Assembly (NCBI GenBank): GCA_019217005.1 | Contig: JAHBNG010000120.1 | Location: 1 to 46,410, forward strand | From: Chloroflexi bacterium TSY | GTDB lineage: Bacteria; Chloroflexota; Anaerolineae; Caldilineales; Caldilineaceae | DNA length: 46,410 nt | Direction: 5' to 3' | Part shown: in pieces, positions 1-7,883 of the stretch | How the letters are laid out: every line of letters begins with the position of its first letter | How positions within the stretch are numbered: the stretch's first letter is position 1 | Notes under the pieces: generated by a model | Databases searched by the model: none | What the model saw: only the letters and a program-made list of their open reading frames with translations | Told to the model about the DNA's origin: nothing | Translations under genes and position numbers: made by a program

Positions 1-1219
1 AAACTAAGCTGTGGTCGACGACGGATAGTTCGTTGACGAATGTGGAAAGATTCGTCATAGGTGGTTCGGTCTTGCCACATTTTCCAAAGAATGGCCAGCC
101 AGCGGTTGGCTAAAGCCGATGAGAGCGACTGACCGAGTGGTTTTGACGAGCTTGTGTAAAGTAAGCCGAAGCCCAGCGAGATTGCTGGCGCGAAGAACGA
201 GCCAGTTGCTGAGAAAAGTAACGAAACTCTTTATCACAAGAGCGGCGAAAGTGGACCAAGTGGACTTTGCCACTTTGGTTGGTAACAGCCGTGCCAGCTA
301 AAGTCTGGACCATGCTGGAATGGGGAAGCGGCGGCGATCTTCGCCAAATTTGACCAGCAAAGAGGAGCCAAGAGCTCTCCTGCGCCCGGCAGGAAGCAAA
401 AATGATCCTCGTGTTGCAGAAAAGAGAGTTCAACTGTTGGAGTGTTGCTTGCTTGGAGTTGAGGGTATGGAGCAAGAGTCAGGCAAGTTGCTGGGCTTGA
501 ACTTGACAAGCTTGGGCAACACCCGGAGCTGAACAGGGATGTTGTGTGGTCAAGGCATCAAAACAGGTGAGCCATTTGGAGGGCTGATTATGTTTATGTT
601 GCTTGAGAAAGACCTGAAATTCATCATAGGTTGCTTTTTCTGCTGCTTGCGGCGACGGATAAGCCAGAATCAGATGAGCTGCAATGGGCGATGGCCAACT
701 AAAGACATTGAGCAAAGCGGGATGGTATCTGAGCAAACAACTACGCAAGCGATTGGAGACAGCAACCGTTTCTTTGCGCCAAAACTCGGTCATGCTCACC
801 ACGATGCGCATTTGCTGGAGTAATTCACTCCCTGGATGCCAAGGATAGAATCGGTGAACATCTGTTCTGACCAGTTCAGCTATCGTATATGCATCACTTT
901 CATCAGTGCGAGCACCGCTCTGATTGTACCTCGCCCGACTTGCTTTGACCACGTTCGGTGGGAGGACATATAGATTTGTATACCCAGCATCCCATAAGTA
1001 GTCAATTATCAGATTATGTGCTGTCTCTAATCCGATTCGACATTTTTCATGGCCGATATCCATCGTTTCTCGCCACTTTTCTAGTTGCTTAAAGCCATCC
1101 ACACTATGTTCTATTGTCATGTAGTTAATTCGACGACCGTTTTCATCCGTTATCATTACATCATGTTTTGTTTCACTCCAGTCTATTCCTATGAATATCT
1201 GCATTTTTGACCTCCTCAT
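1..1219 (-). pseudogene. IS110-family transposase, frameshifted and running off the window
   Basis: The N-terminal 240 or so residues (1219 down to about 479) start MRRSKMQIFIGIDWSETKHDV, the RuvC-like DEDD start of IS110 transposases, with the first catalytic Asp in GIDWS. The C-terminal transposase_20-like part continues in other frames. One frame covers about 475 to 110 and contains HSSMVQTLAGTAVTNQSGK and FRRSCDKEFRYFSQQLA. A third frame covers about 119 to 1 and contains ANRWLAILWKMW. At least two frameshifts therefore separate the catalytic halves, and the 3' end lies at or beyond the window edge. IS110 enzymes excise and insert the element through a circular intermediate guided by a bridge RNA from a non-coding end. 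The non-coding stretch upstream (1220-1440) is the expected place for it. The element is probably inactive as read, unless the shifts are sequencing errors. Confidence 0.85.
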
Positions 1220-1302
1220 TCACTTGAGGATTGCCTTTGGTCATTTTTTTCGGACGCTCTTTTCCGTTTTCCTATTATGGCATTCGAGATGCTACACGCT
1301 TG

Positions 1303-1386
1303 CGACGGTTCTAGGCGTCGGCTTGGTGGACTGTCCGGGAAGGGCGGTCGCACCGCGGGAAGAGGGCGGTCCTTTTTACCAAGCCG
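1303..1386 (-). ncRNA. Candidate IS110 bridge RNA segment upstream of the transposase
   Basis: In the non-coding DNA just upstream of the IS110 reading frame there is a strong nested fold. CGGCTTGGT (1319-1327) pairs perfectly with ACCAAGCCG (1378-1386) over 9 bp. The enclosed 50 nt contain further complementary pieces (GGAC/GTCC, GGT/ACC) and two near-copies of a CCGCCC-TTCCCG motif. A second hairpin, CGACG (1303-1307) with CGTCG (1316-1320), abuts it. IS110-group elements are known to encode a structured bridge RNA with two internal loops in the non-coding end upstream of the transposase, on the same strand. Position, compactness and paired loops fit. Loop specificities and transcript ends cannot be read from the sequence, and the strand is assumed from the family. 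Confidence 0.4.
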
Positions 1387-1445
1387 GAGTTCGATTCCGA
1401 GTGACAGCTTCTCTCTTTCTGTCTCTCTCATTCTAACTCCTTTCC

Positions 1446-1659
1446 TATATTATCTAATAGGAAGAGGTCAGACATGAGGTCGTCAACGAGACTCTTCTTG
1501 ACCTCTTCCGAGAAGTTCGTGGCACTTCTTTGTCAACCCCCTGAGATCCTGAAGAGCCGTCATTTCGCGAATTCGATATCATCCATGTTCTATTTCTGTA
1601 TCCCTGACGAAAAATGCAACCATACTAGTAGTTAGCCTTAGAGGATTTTCTCAGAAATT
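1446..1659. other. Intergenic stretch between IS110 element and ABC permease
   Basis: No gene, repeat or convincing terminator is visible here. The left part may still belong to the IS110 element, whose ends carry no inverted repeats and cannot be placed. An AGAGGA stretch at 1639-1644 is the only ribosome-binding-like sequence before the permease start, about 15 nt upstream. Confidence 0.4.
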
Positions 1660-2646
1660 ATGTTTCAGTTTTTGATGCGACGTCTCATCATTCTCATCCC
1701 GATGTTGTTTTTTATGAGCATCGTCTCCTTCGCCATTATTCAAGCTCCACCAGGCGATTATCTGGAAACCTATATTGCCCAACTTTCGGTCAGCGGTGTT
1801 TCTTTGGATTTGGCTGAAGTGGAGGCGCTTAGACGTCAATATGGGCTGGATCAACCGATCTACATGCAATATTTCAAGTGGCTTTGGCAAATATTGCAAG
1901 GGGATCTCGGCGTATCGTTGGAGTGGCAGCGCCCCGTCAGTGAGTTGATCGGCGAACGTCTCCTGATGACGATCATCTTGGGATTGGTCACGGTCGTTTT
2001 TACCTGGACCCTGGCAATTCCAATTGGGGTTATATCCGCTGTGAAGCAATATTCGGGGATCGATTACTTTTTCACCTTTCTTTCCTACTTTGGCGTCGGA
2101 ACGCCCAACTTTCTCATTGCTCTTGTTGCCATGTGGTTGGCCTTTAGCTTGTTTGGATTGAAGCTGACGGGTCTCTTTTCGCAAGAATATCAGGATGCAC
2201 CCTGGAGTTTTGGGAAGGTGCTCGACATGCTGAACCACATGTGGATCCCCATGCTCATCCTGGGTACGGATGGCACGGCACGACTGACGCGCATCGTGCG
2301 GGCCAATCTGCTGGATGAATTGAACAAGCCCTATGTGGAAACGGCGCGTAGCAAAGGAGTGCCAGAGTGGAAGCTGATCATCAAATATCCAACCCGCCTT
2401 TCGCTCAATCCATTCATTAGCACGGCTGGCTGGTCTCTGCCCCAACTCTTCTCTGGTAGTCTCATCCTGGCGACCGTGATGAACCTGCCGACTGTCGGAC
2501 CCCTGCTCTTAAGGTCTTTGTTTGCCCAAGACATGTTTCTTTCCGGTTCTGTCATTTTGATCCTGTCGGCCTTGACCCTTGTGGGGACACTCATCTCTGA
2601 TGTCATCCTGGCAATCGCAGACCCTCGAATCCGCATGGGACAGTAA
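1660..2646 (+). CDS. ABC transporter permease, oligopeptide/dipeptide (DppB/OppB) type
   Basis: Integral membrane subunit of a peptide-type ABC importer, 328 residues, a normal length for the DppB/OppB family. The N-terminus (FLMRRLIILIPMLFFMSIVSF) is the typical first transmembrane helix after a short RR-containing cytosolic start. Residues 60-100 hold the periplasmic segment with YGLDQPIYMQYFKWL and GDLGVSL. Several membrane helices follow. The cytoplasmic EAA-like loop that contacts the ATPase is seen in YVETARSKGVPEWKLI, about residues 225-240, and the protein ends in ADPRIRMGQ as in relatives. The second permease follows after 3 nt, so the two are co-transcribed and form a heterodimeric channel. 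No binding protein or ATPase gene is inside the window next to them, so the substrate is unknown. Confidence 0.93.
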   Translation: MFQFLMRRLIILIPMLFFMSIVSFAIIQAPPGDYLETYIAQLSVSGVSLDLAEVEALRRQYGLDQPIYMQYFKWLWQILQGDLGVSLEWQRPVSELIGERLLMTIILGLVTVVFTWTLAIPIGVISAVKQYSGIDYFFTFLSYFGVGTPNFLIALVAMWLAFSLFGLKLTGLFSQEYQDAPWSFGKVLDMLNHMWIPMLILGTDGTARLTRIVRANLLDELNKPYVETARSKGVPEWKLIIKYPTRLSLNPFISTAGWSLPQLFSGSLILATVMNLPTVGPLLLRSLFAQDMFLSGSVILILSALTLVGTLISDVILAIADPRIRMGQ

Positions 2647-2649
2647 ACC

Positions 2650-3813
2650 GTGACAACAATACCTGAAGCCGAGACACTATCTGATGTTGAGGGTACCCCC
2701 TTTGTGGAAGAAGAGGATCTATATGTTGCGCCCCAGTGGAAGTTGGTCTGGTGGCGATTCAGGCGGCACCGCGTGGCTGTGATTAGCGCCTTGGTTATCA
2801 TTCTCTTTTATCTGATTGCCATCTTTGCCGAGTTTCTGGCCATCCACGATCCGCAAGCCCAGTCTGCCAAGCGGGCCTTTGTGCCGCCCCAACGCATCCA
2901 CTTCGAGGGAATGCGTCCCTTTGTCTATGGTTTGGAGGACAAGCGCAATCCCGAAACCCTCCAAATGGAGCATTACCCTGACCTCAGCAAGAAATATCCC
3001 CTCCAATTCTTTGTTGAAGGGCACAAATACAAACTCCTGGGTCTGTTTGAAACAAATATCCATCTGGCAGGATTGGACGTTGCCCAATTGGATGACGAAG
3101 ATCGGGCGCTTATGCCGCTGTATCCCCTCGGCACCGATCGTCTCGGGAGAGATTCGTGGTCTCGATTGATGTATGGTACGAGAATTTCCATGTCCATTGG
3201 GCTAGTCGGCGTGGGACTGAGTCTCTTTCTGGGTATCTTGTTGGGTGGCATCTCCGGTTACCGCGGTGGCCGGGCCGATATCATCATTCAACGGCTCATC
3301 GAATTGCGGCGCGCCATGCCGACGATTCCGCTCTGGCTGGGGTTGGGCGCAGCGGTGCCACAACAATGGTCCGTCGTCAAAGTATACTTTGCCATGACGA
3401 TTATTATTTCTCTGATCGGTTGGACCACGCTGGCTCGAGAGGTACGGGGGCGCTTCTTGGCCATGCGGGAAGAGGACTACATTCTGGCCTGCCGGCTCCA
3501 GGGAGTTAGCGAATTGCGGATCATCTTTCGGCATATGCTCCCTGGCTTCGTGAGCCACATTATCGCCACGACCACTTTGGCCATACCCGCCATTATCATC
3601 GCCGAGACCTCCTTAAGTTTCCTGGGGCTGGGTCTGAGAGCACCCGCCATCAGCTGGGGAACACTTCTCTTTGAAGCCCAAAACTTACAGTCGGTGGCCA
3701 ATGCGCCCTGGCTCCTCATGCCCGGCAGCTTTCTGCTCGTCGCCGTCCTGGCCTTTAACTTCGCGGGCGACGGCCTGCGAGATGCGGCTGACCCTTACCA
3801 AGTTCAGCAATAG
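2650..3813 (+). CDS. ABC transporter permease, oligopeptide/dipeptide (DppC/OppC) type
   Basis: Second membrane subunit of the same importer, 387 residues, read from a GTG start 3 nt after the stop of the first permease. The first membrane helix (AVISALVIILFYLIAIFAEFLA) follows about 45 cytosolic residues and fits the OppC N-terminal domain. Residues 75-160 form an enlarged extracytoplasmic region (FVPPQRIHFEGMRPFVYGL onward) before GTDRLGRDSWSRLMYGTRIS, a conserved DppC/OppC segment. The EAA loop is EEDYILACRLQGVSELRIIF, about residues 275-294. The C-terminus FNFAGDGLRDAADP is characteristic. The long extracytoplasmic insert is seen in permeases that handle larger peptides, so an oligopeptide role is inferred. 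No ATPase follows; the next gene is on the other strand. Confidence 0.93.
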   Translation: MTTIPEAETLSDVEGTPFVEEEDLYVAPQWKLVWWRFRRHRVAVISALVIILFYLIAIFAEFLAIHDPQAQSAKRAFVPPQRIHFEGMRPFVYGLEDKRNPETLQMEHYPDLSKKYPLQFFVEGHKYKLLGLFETNIHLAGLDVAQLDDEDRALMPLYPLGTDRLGRDSWSRLMYGTRISMSIGLVGVGLSLFLGILLGGISGYRGGRADIIIQRLIELRRAMPTIPLWLGLGAAVPQQWSVVKVYFAMTIIISLIGWTTLAREVRGRFLAMREEDYILACRLQGVSELRIIFRHMLPGFVSHIIATTTLAIPAIIIAETSLSFLGLGLRAPAISWGTLLFEAQNLQSVANAPWLLMPGSFLLVAVLAFNFAGDGLRDAADPYQVQQ

Positions 3814-3929
3814 GTGCTGATTCAGCTGGCGAATGTTCTTCTCATAGAGAAGCCAAGGGCAAGGCCGAGGCGAAAGCGGATGAAGAAGGTACTGCTCTTA
3901 CTGTTTCGTTGATAATCTGGACAACATCT

Positions 3930-3973
3930 GTTGATGGTGGATAGCGATACACCATCAATTATCCACCATCAAC
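3930..3973. repeat. 14-bp inverted repeat downstream of the permease operon
   Basis: GTTGATGGTGGATA at 3930-3943 is matched perfectly by its inverse at 3960-3973 across a 16-nt loop, and the loop carries a further CACCATCAA copy. It lies between the 3' end of the permease operon and a convergent small gene. There is no T-tract, so it may stabilise mRNA ends or be a repeat rather than a classical terminator. Confidence 0.6.
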
Positions 3974-3985
3974 TATCTACGCCCG

Positions 3986-4201
3986 CTACAATCGACTCTC
4001 GCCTCCTGGCAGCCGAGCATTGAGATCAGCCAAGGACTGCGCCAATCCCTCCATCTCGCGCATGAGGGCCACCAAGCGATCTTCATGCTGTTGGCCCCAG
4101 GTAATGAGCTGTCCAATGGCTTGCTCGACGGTTAGCTGCTCCAGTCGCCATTTCGAGCGCAATTCGTCCCAGTCATAGGGGATGGGTTTTGGTTCGTTCA
4201 T
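3986..4201 (-). CDS. Small hypothetical protein, 71 aa, predicted helical
   Basis: The protein begins MNEPKPIPYDWDELRSKWRLE and ends LNARLPGGESRL. It is charged, without membrane segments, and its second half (about residues 25-60) reads as a continuous amphipathic helix that could form a coiled coil. A clear ribosome binding site, AGGAG, lies about 7 nt before the ATG, which supports both the gene and this start. It is convergent with the ABC permeases. I do not recognise the family, and nothing in the surroundings suggests a function beyond a small helical, possibly oligomeric, protein. Confidence 0.6.
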   Translation of the reverse strand: MNEPKPIPYDWDELRSKWRLEQLTVEQAIGQLITWGQQHEDRLVALMREMEGLAQSLADLNARLPGGESRL

Positions 4202-4229
4202 GATTTGCTCCTGTCTAGGAATGGGGAGA

Positions 4230-4379
4230 CGTGTTGCGTATTGCGTGTTGCGTGGTACCGGTAATCAATCTGGTTGTGCTGGATGTAACTTGATGGTACT
4301 CATGTCACTCGCCCAAACGATTTCTCGTAGCACAACCAGATTGTCTGCTAGTACCACGCAATAAGCAACACGCAACACG
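4230..4379. repeat. 150-bp palindromic repeat (MITE-like)
   Basis: The ends are imperfect inverted copies built from a CGTGTTGCG-type unit (4230-4258 against 4351-4379). Inside, AATCTGGTTGTGCT (4267-4280) and its exact inverse (4329-4342) form a second 14-bp stem. Two pieces recur at about 41.3 kb: an 18-bp CGTGTTGCGTATTGCGTG (4230-4247 and 41324-41341) and a 17-bp CTGGTTGTGCTGGATGT (4270-4286 and 41357-41373). That makes this a dispersed repeat family. No protein is encoded and no target duplication is evident. Confidence 0.65.
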
Positions 4380-4558
4380 CCCCTAATTGATAACCAGAGG
4401 ACCCACGATTCACACCGTCACCCCTCTGGCTGAGACAATGGTCAAGATCAGAACAGCCACCCCAACCAAGGAACGCCCTCTGTTTAGACAGGCGCGTCCG
4501 CAATCGAGATGGCCGCATTTCTCTTGACAGACTCGTAAGGAGCTTGTAACATAAACAC

Positions 4559-4700
4559 AACCACCCAGACTGGTCGTGCAGTTCGGGTGGTTAGCCGACC
4601 GCTGAATGTTACATGCATTCGGCGGCGGCGCATTCTTCAATTGACCGATCCGGCCACACAGGTTGATGAGGTTGACAATGGGTCCCCGTCCCTCATCAAC
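4559..4700. other. Cluster of three consecutive hairpins in non-coding DNA
   Basis: Stem 1 pairs AACCACCC (4559-4566) with GGGTGGTT (4585-4592). Stem 2 is an imperfect fold between GCCGACCGCTGAATG (from 4594) and CATTCGGCGGCGGC (to about 4629). Stem 3 pairs GTTGATGAGG (4662-4671) with CCTCATCAAC (4691-4700). The rest of 4380-4777 shows no gene. Three ordered stems in 140 nt could be a structured RNA or a run of repeat remnants; the sequence does not decide. Confidence 0.45.
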
Positions 4701-4777
4701 GGTTCTCCCTGCGGGATAGGATGGCAGAATTAACGGCAGATGGTAAACGATTTGATGGATTGTGTCAAAATGGAGGA

Positions 4778-4903
4778 ATGATGGAGCGGCCCACTAAAAA
4801 ACGTCAGCAGGTAATCGAGTTGGCGACGACATTGCCTCTCGAAAAGTTGGTAACCTGGTCATGTTCTATCTTTCAATTTCTGTTTCTAGCCTGGCTCAAT
4901 TAG
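4778..4903 (+). pseudogene. Possible remnant of a small DUF2281-like antitoxin
   Basis: A 42-codon frame beginning MMERPTKKRQQVIELATTLP is preceded by GGAGG. The VIELATTLPLEKL stretch resembles the N-terminal helix of DUF2281-type antitoxins, after which the sequence loses similarity and stops. No toxin partner is next to it. The call rests on a short resemblance, so this may be only a chance frame or a decayed fragment. Confidence 0.25.
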
Positions 4904-5353
4904 ACTAATAATGCCATATCTATAGTCCCGATAGGTCCAAGCGTGCAAAAACCTATCAATGGGAACTACCTGTGGCGCTTCCGCAAACGCCGGGTCATTA
5001 ATATAGACGTTTTCATCATCTAGACCGACAACTACTACCGCATGATCCGTATCCACCTCTTCCCAGTGGGGTAGCGCCCACGTCTGCACAGCTACAATGA
5101 TCGGTAGCCTTAGATCAAGATAGATTGACAGGATTGACAAGTCATCTCGATATCTATCTGACTCGGCAAAAAGACCCAACGTATGTAGTCTTTCAATGTT
5201 GGTGAAGGGTGTACCCTCTGCGGTTGTATCGAGTAGCTGAAGCAAGCGGTCATACTTCACCTGCTCGCCTAAGTAGTTTAGAACCATAGCCGCACACGCC
5301 GCCAAACAATCAGCTTGCTGGCGTTGCCTTACATTGGGCACGAAGAGCAGCAT
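4886..5353 (-). CDS. C39-like papain-fold cysteine peptidase domain protein
   Basis: A 155-residue protein consisting of a single peptidase C39-like domain. The nucleophile region is RQQADCLAACAAMVLNYLG with Cys at about residue 16. The His is in DTDHAVVVVGLD, about residue 104, and the following Asp is in INDPAF, about residue 119. Cys, His and Asp in this order and spacing are the catalytic triad of the family, which includes the processing domains of bacteriocin exporters. No membrane segment or ATPase domain is fused, so it is a free cytosolic or cell-associated enzyme. It overlaps the upstream gene by 44 bp, a strong sign of translational coupling. The substrate is unknown; the upstream protein is a natural candidate substrate or partner, but that is inference. 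Confidence 0.8.
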   Translation of the reverse strand: MLLFVPNVRQRQQADCLAACAAMVLNYLGEQVKYDRLLQLLDTTAEGTPFTNIERLHTLGLFAESDRYRDDLSILSIYLDLRLPIIVAVQTWALPHWEEVDTDHAVVVVGLDDENVYINDPAFAEAPQVVPIDRFLHAWTYRDYRYGIISLIEPG

Positions 5354-5957
5354 GACGGGCTTGTTCCTGTTTCGTGTTGATTTCGGATTCGCTTAAGGGT
5401 ATTACCTGACTGCTCACCGCGTTGACGTCAACGGTTCCCATGTCGGCTACCGTACCGTAATCTCGTAGATGCAACACAGTCTTGACCCGCCAAAGCGGCG
5501 GTCTACCTGGGATTAAGGTTGGTGGTCCTGCTTCTGCTCGAACAAAGAAAGCGACAGTATCACCCATATATGCATTCGCTTTAATTTTGGCCTGATAGGG
5601 CAGAATCAAGCCATCCTCGCCCCGCGCTGGATTGTTTCCCCGACGATGTTCCGCAAACACCAGCGTGCTCGCCCGCATCTCCCAGATCGCTTTATCACTC
5701 AGCGGCACCACCTCACCACTTAATGCCCGCACCCGCAAATGACCCGCAGGCGCGTCTAGATCGGGGAAGCAACGCTTGATGGAGAATGACCACTCGTTGA
5801 TCTCCGCGATGAATCGTGCTTCCGCGGCCTCAAACAACGGTCCTATCTCAGCTTTCAGATAGGAGTCCACCAGTCGGCGGGCCTCTTCTTCACCCATAGC
5901 GGGTGCCACGCCATCGGCCGAAAGCTCATTTAAGATCCTTTGCGCAGTAGCTTGCAT
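5310..5957 (-). CDS. Hypothetical protein coupled to the C39-like peptidase
   Basis: The product has 215 residues and starts MQATAQRILNELSADGVAPA. The start is well supported by AGGAGG 6 nt upstream. Residues 1-70 are predominantly helical. Residues 70-190 look like a beta-rich domain (LRVRALSGEVVPLSDKAIWE, AKIKANAYMGDTVAFFVRAE). The C-terminus overlaps the peptidase gene by 44 bp in another frame. There is no signal peptide or membrane helix. I do not recognise the family. Tight overlap and shared strand make it the likely functional partner of the peptidase. Confidence 0.75.
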   Translation of the reverse strand: MQATAQRILNELSADGVAPAMGEEEARRLVDSYLKAEIGPLFEAAEARFIAEINEWSFSIKRCFPDLDAPAGHLRVRALSGEVVPLSDKAIWEMRASTLVFAEHRRGNNPARGEDGLILPYQAKIKANAYMGDTVAFFVRAEAGPPTLIPGRPPLWRVKTVLHLRDYGTVADMGTVDVNAVSSQVIPLSESEINTKQEQARHAALRAQCKATPAS

Positions 5958-6070
5958 CTAACCTCCTCGACTATAGGATACTTGTCCAACCAATCACAAC
6001 TCTCTTAATTATATCATAGGTTGGACACAATGGTCCTTTCGAAATCCCGACTGCAATTGTAATCAAATGC

Positions 6071-6295
6071 CTATCCCCACCAAAGCAATACCCCCACCAA
6101 AAGCACCAGCGCAACCGATGCCAACACAAAAATCACCCCACTCACCCGCACCCAATACGATTTGAATTCGACGACCCTCTCCAACTTTCGCCGCATCTCC
6201 GTCAGGTTGTGACGATAGCGTTTGTAATTGCGAGGCTGTACGCCATTGACTGCGGCAATGATGGCCAGCAGATAGCAGACCAACACGACCGACAC
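6071..6295 (-). CDS. Small two-helix membrane protein, 74 aa
   Basis: A GTG-started frame encodes a short hydrophobic N-terminal helix (VVLVCYLLAIIAAV), a basic central stretch (NYKRYRHNLTEMRRKLERVVEFK) and a second helix (VSGVIFVLASVALVLLVGVLL), ending in WWG. The arrangement suggests a small membrane protein with a charged cytosolic loop. The start is uncertain: only a weak AAGGGG stretch lies upstream, and the gene follows a decayed CHAT fragment on the same strand, so it could be the 3' remnant of something longer. The family is not recognised. Confidence 0.45.
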   Translation of the reverse strand: MSVVLVCYLLAIIAAVNGVQPRNYKRYRHNLTEMRRKLERVVEFKSYWVRVSGVIFVLASVALVLLVGVLLWWG

Positions 6296-6372
6296 CCACC
6301 CCTTGTTTAGAACGGTCTGCTATCTTTGCACTTGAGATCCTTGCTGACATGACCGAATATCCAGGAATTGTC

Positions 6373-6934
6373 TCATTTGGGCAGCGGTCTGATCTGTACA
6401 AAGTGGTGGTCGAGCACCAGGAACCCGTGGGGACCGTAGATATACTCCCACGGAATGCTATGAAGGGTAGGGCAATCGCGTACCTTAAAAAAGTGGCGCG
6501 AATCGCCAACCGCCACCGGTTAAAACCGACGTCTAGCAATCAGAGTACGCTGAAGCGCACTGCCTTTCAACCCGCTTGTGCGGGTTTACGCTGATTAGAC
6601 CGGCGTTTCTTCGTGCAACGGGTGCTTCGCCAACGCTGGGCGACAAAGTACGCGATTGCCCTATATGAAGGGTAGGATCTTCTATCACCAGCAGGATCTG
6701 TTCCGATTCAGCGGCCAGCGCCTGTTGGACGGGTAAATCAGCGGGAAAGAGTGCGGCGCAAAGAGCATGACCATAGGTGACTGGGTCGTCAAGTGGTTGG
6801 GACACCGGTGAAGGATTCGTGGTTTCTGAGGACCATTCAGGGATGAGTGTGTGGAGATCGAAGCTGTGGGATGGTTGCCCGTTGCAGGTCACTGCAACGG
6901 GGGCATCAGGTTGGGGGATTAGATTGCGTTCCAT
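6373..6934 (-). pseudogene. CHAT-domain protein fragment interrupted by a MITE
   Basis: The 5' part (MERNLIPQPDAPVAVTCNGQ to ILLVIEDPTLH) matches the region that precedes the protease core of CHAT proteins. Downstream of the 196-bp element at 6468-6663 the same frame resumes as LHSIPWEYIYGPHGFLVLDHH, the IPWEY motif also present in the CHAT gene at 33-35.7 kb (IPWEYIYNHRDD). It then reads a stop after IRPLPK, before the His/Cys catalytic region. The gene therefore lacks its catalytic half and has been split by the insertion. It starts 27 bp after the slipin gene on the same strand and probably belonged to that operon. CHAT proteins are caspase-like peptidases used in signalling and cell-death circuits. 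Confidence 0.75.
6468..6663. mobile_element. 196-bp MITE with 16-bp inverted ends and 9-bp target duplication
   Basis: Terminal inverted repeats TAGGGCAATCGCGTAC are perfect (6468-6483 and 6648-6663). The flanks are a direct repeat TATGAAGGG (6459-6467 and 6664-6672), a 9-bp target duplication. Removing the element and one duplication restores the frame of the interrupted CHAT fragment. Inside is a compact hairpin AACCCGC-TTGT-GCGGGTT near 6570 and no protein. It is a non-autonomous element that needs a transposase in trans, and none with these ends is seen in the window. Confidence 0.88.
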
Positions 6935-6960
6935 TATTGAGTCTATTTATGCAGCTTGCG

Positions 6961-7878
6961 TCAGTCAACATTAGCTCCAGAACCGTTATCACCACTGTTT
7001 TGGGTATGTTTCAGCAGGGGCTGCAAGAGCGATGTAAATTCGAATGGGAGGATAAACTTTGTGGATTCGTGCTCTCCCAGCCCTTTGAGCGTCTCTAGAT
7101 ATTGCAGGCTCATTGTGTTGCTCTGCACATTTTGTGCGGTGTTGTTGATTGTCTCCAGGGCTGTTGCAAAACCTTCCGCCCGCAGGATAGCGGCTTGGCG
7201 TTGACCCTCTGCCTCCACGATTTCTGATTGGCGACGTCCTTCTGCCTGGAGAATGCGAGCCTGCTTTTCACCTTCTGCGACCTTAATCGCAGCTTCCCGA
7301 TTTCCTTCTGCTTCTGTGACCACGGCACGGCGCTGCCGTTCGGCAGACATCTGGCGGCTCATGGCATCCTGAATATCTTTGGGCGGGATGATCTCGCGAA
7401 TTTCGACAGCAGTTACCTTAATCCCCCAGCGATTGGTTACTTCGTCCAGCTTACCCTGTAGCATCTCGTTGAGCTGGTCGCGCCGTGCCAAGACATCATC
7501 GAGAATCATGTCACCAACGAGGGCACGAAGGGTTGTGATGGCGATGCCGCGCGAAGCTCCCTGAAAATCTCTCACTTCCAACACGCTGAGCAGGGCATCG
7601 ATGACGCGCATATAGACTAGAAAGTCGATCGATAAAGGTGCATTATCCTTAGTGATACAGGTCTGTGGTTCGACGTCAAAGAAGATCTCACGTAGATCCA
7701 CGCGTGTGCCCCGGTCTACGAAGGGAATGAGTAGGATCAAACCAGGACCACGTGACCCCAGTGCCCAACCCAACCGGAACACAACCATCCGTTGGTACTC
7801 TGGCATAATGCGTATCGCAAGGGCCAGAAGGATAATCAACAGTGCGAACAGTGCAGATGCAACGATTGTCGTTCCCAT
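6961..7878 (-). CDS. Slipin/stomatin-like SPFH (band 7) membrane protein
   Basis: The product has 305 residues. An N-terminal membrane helix (about 3-24, TTIVASALFALLIILLALAI) is followed by an SPFH domain from about 30 (MVVFRLGWALGSRGPGLILL) to 190 with the slipin signature VDLREIFFDVEPQTCITKDN. A long charged helix (about 190-250) carries repeated EAEG/AEGEKQARILQAEG units typical of band 7 oligomerising coiled coils. Length and layout match bacterial slipins, which form ring-like scaffolds in membrane microdomains. The upstream gene, separated by 5 nt, is the NfeD-type protease that is the classical operon partner. The two proteins are known to interact, and archaeal relatives cleave the stomatin C-terminus. 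Confidence 0.93.
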   Translation of the reverse strand: MGTTIVASALFALLIILLALAIRIMPEYQRMVVFRLGWALGSRGPGLILLIPFVDRGTRVDLREIFFDVEPQTCITKDNAPLSIDFLVYMRVIDALLSVLEVRDFQGASRGIAITTLRALVGDMILDDVLARRDQLNEMLQGKLDEVTNRWGIKVTAVEIREIIPPKDIQDAMSRQMSAERQRRAVVTEAEGNREAAIKVAEGEKQARILQAEGRRQSEIVEAEGQRQAAILRAEGFATALETINNTAQNVQSNTMSLQYLETLKGLGEHESTKFILPFEFTSLLQPLLKHTQNSGDNGSGANVD

Positions 7879-7883
7879 AAAGC

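Noticed and set aside
1375..1410. GTTCGATTCC stretch resembling a tRNA T-arm
   Set aside because: The flanking bases do not form a proper five-pair stem, and no acceptor, D-arm or anticodon arm is present; it fits better as part of the structured IS110 leader.
4230..4379. CRISPR-like repeats
   Set aside because: The repeats are inverted, not direct, and there are no regularly spaced spacers; no cas genes are in the window.
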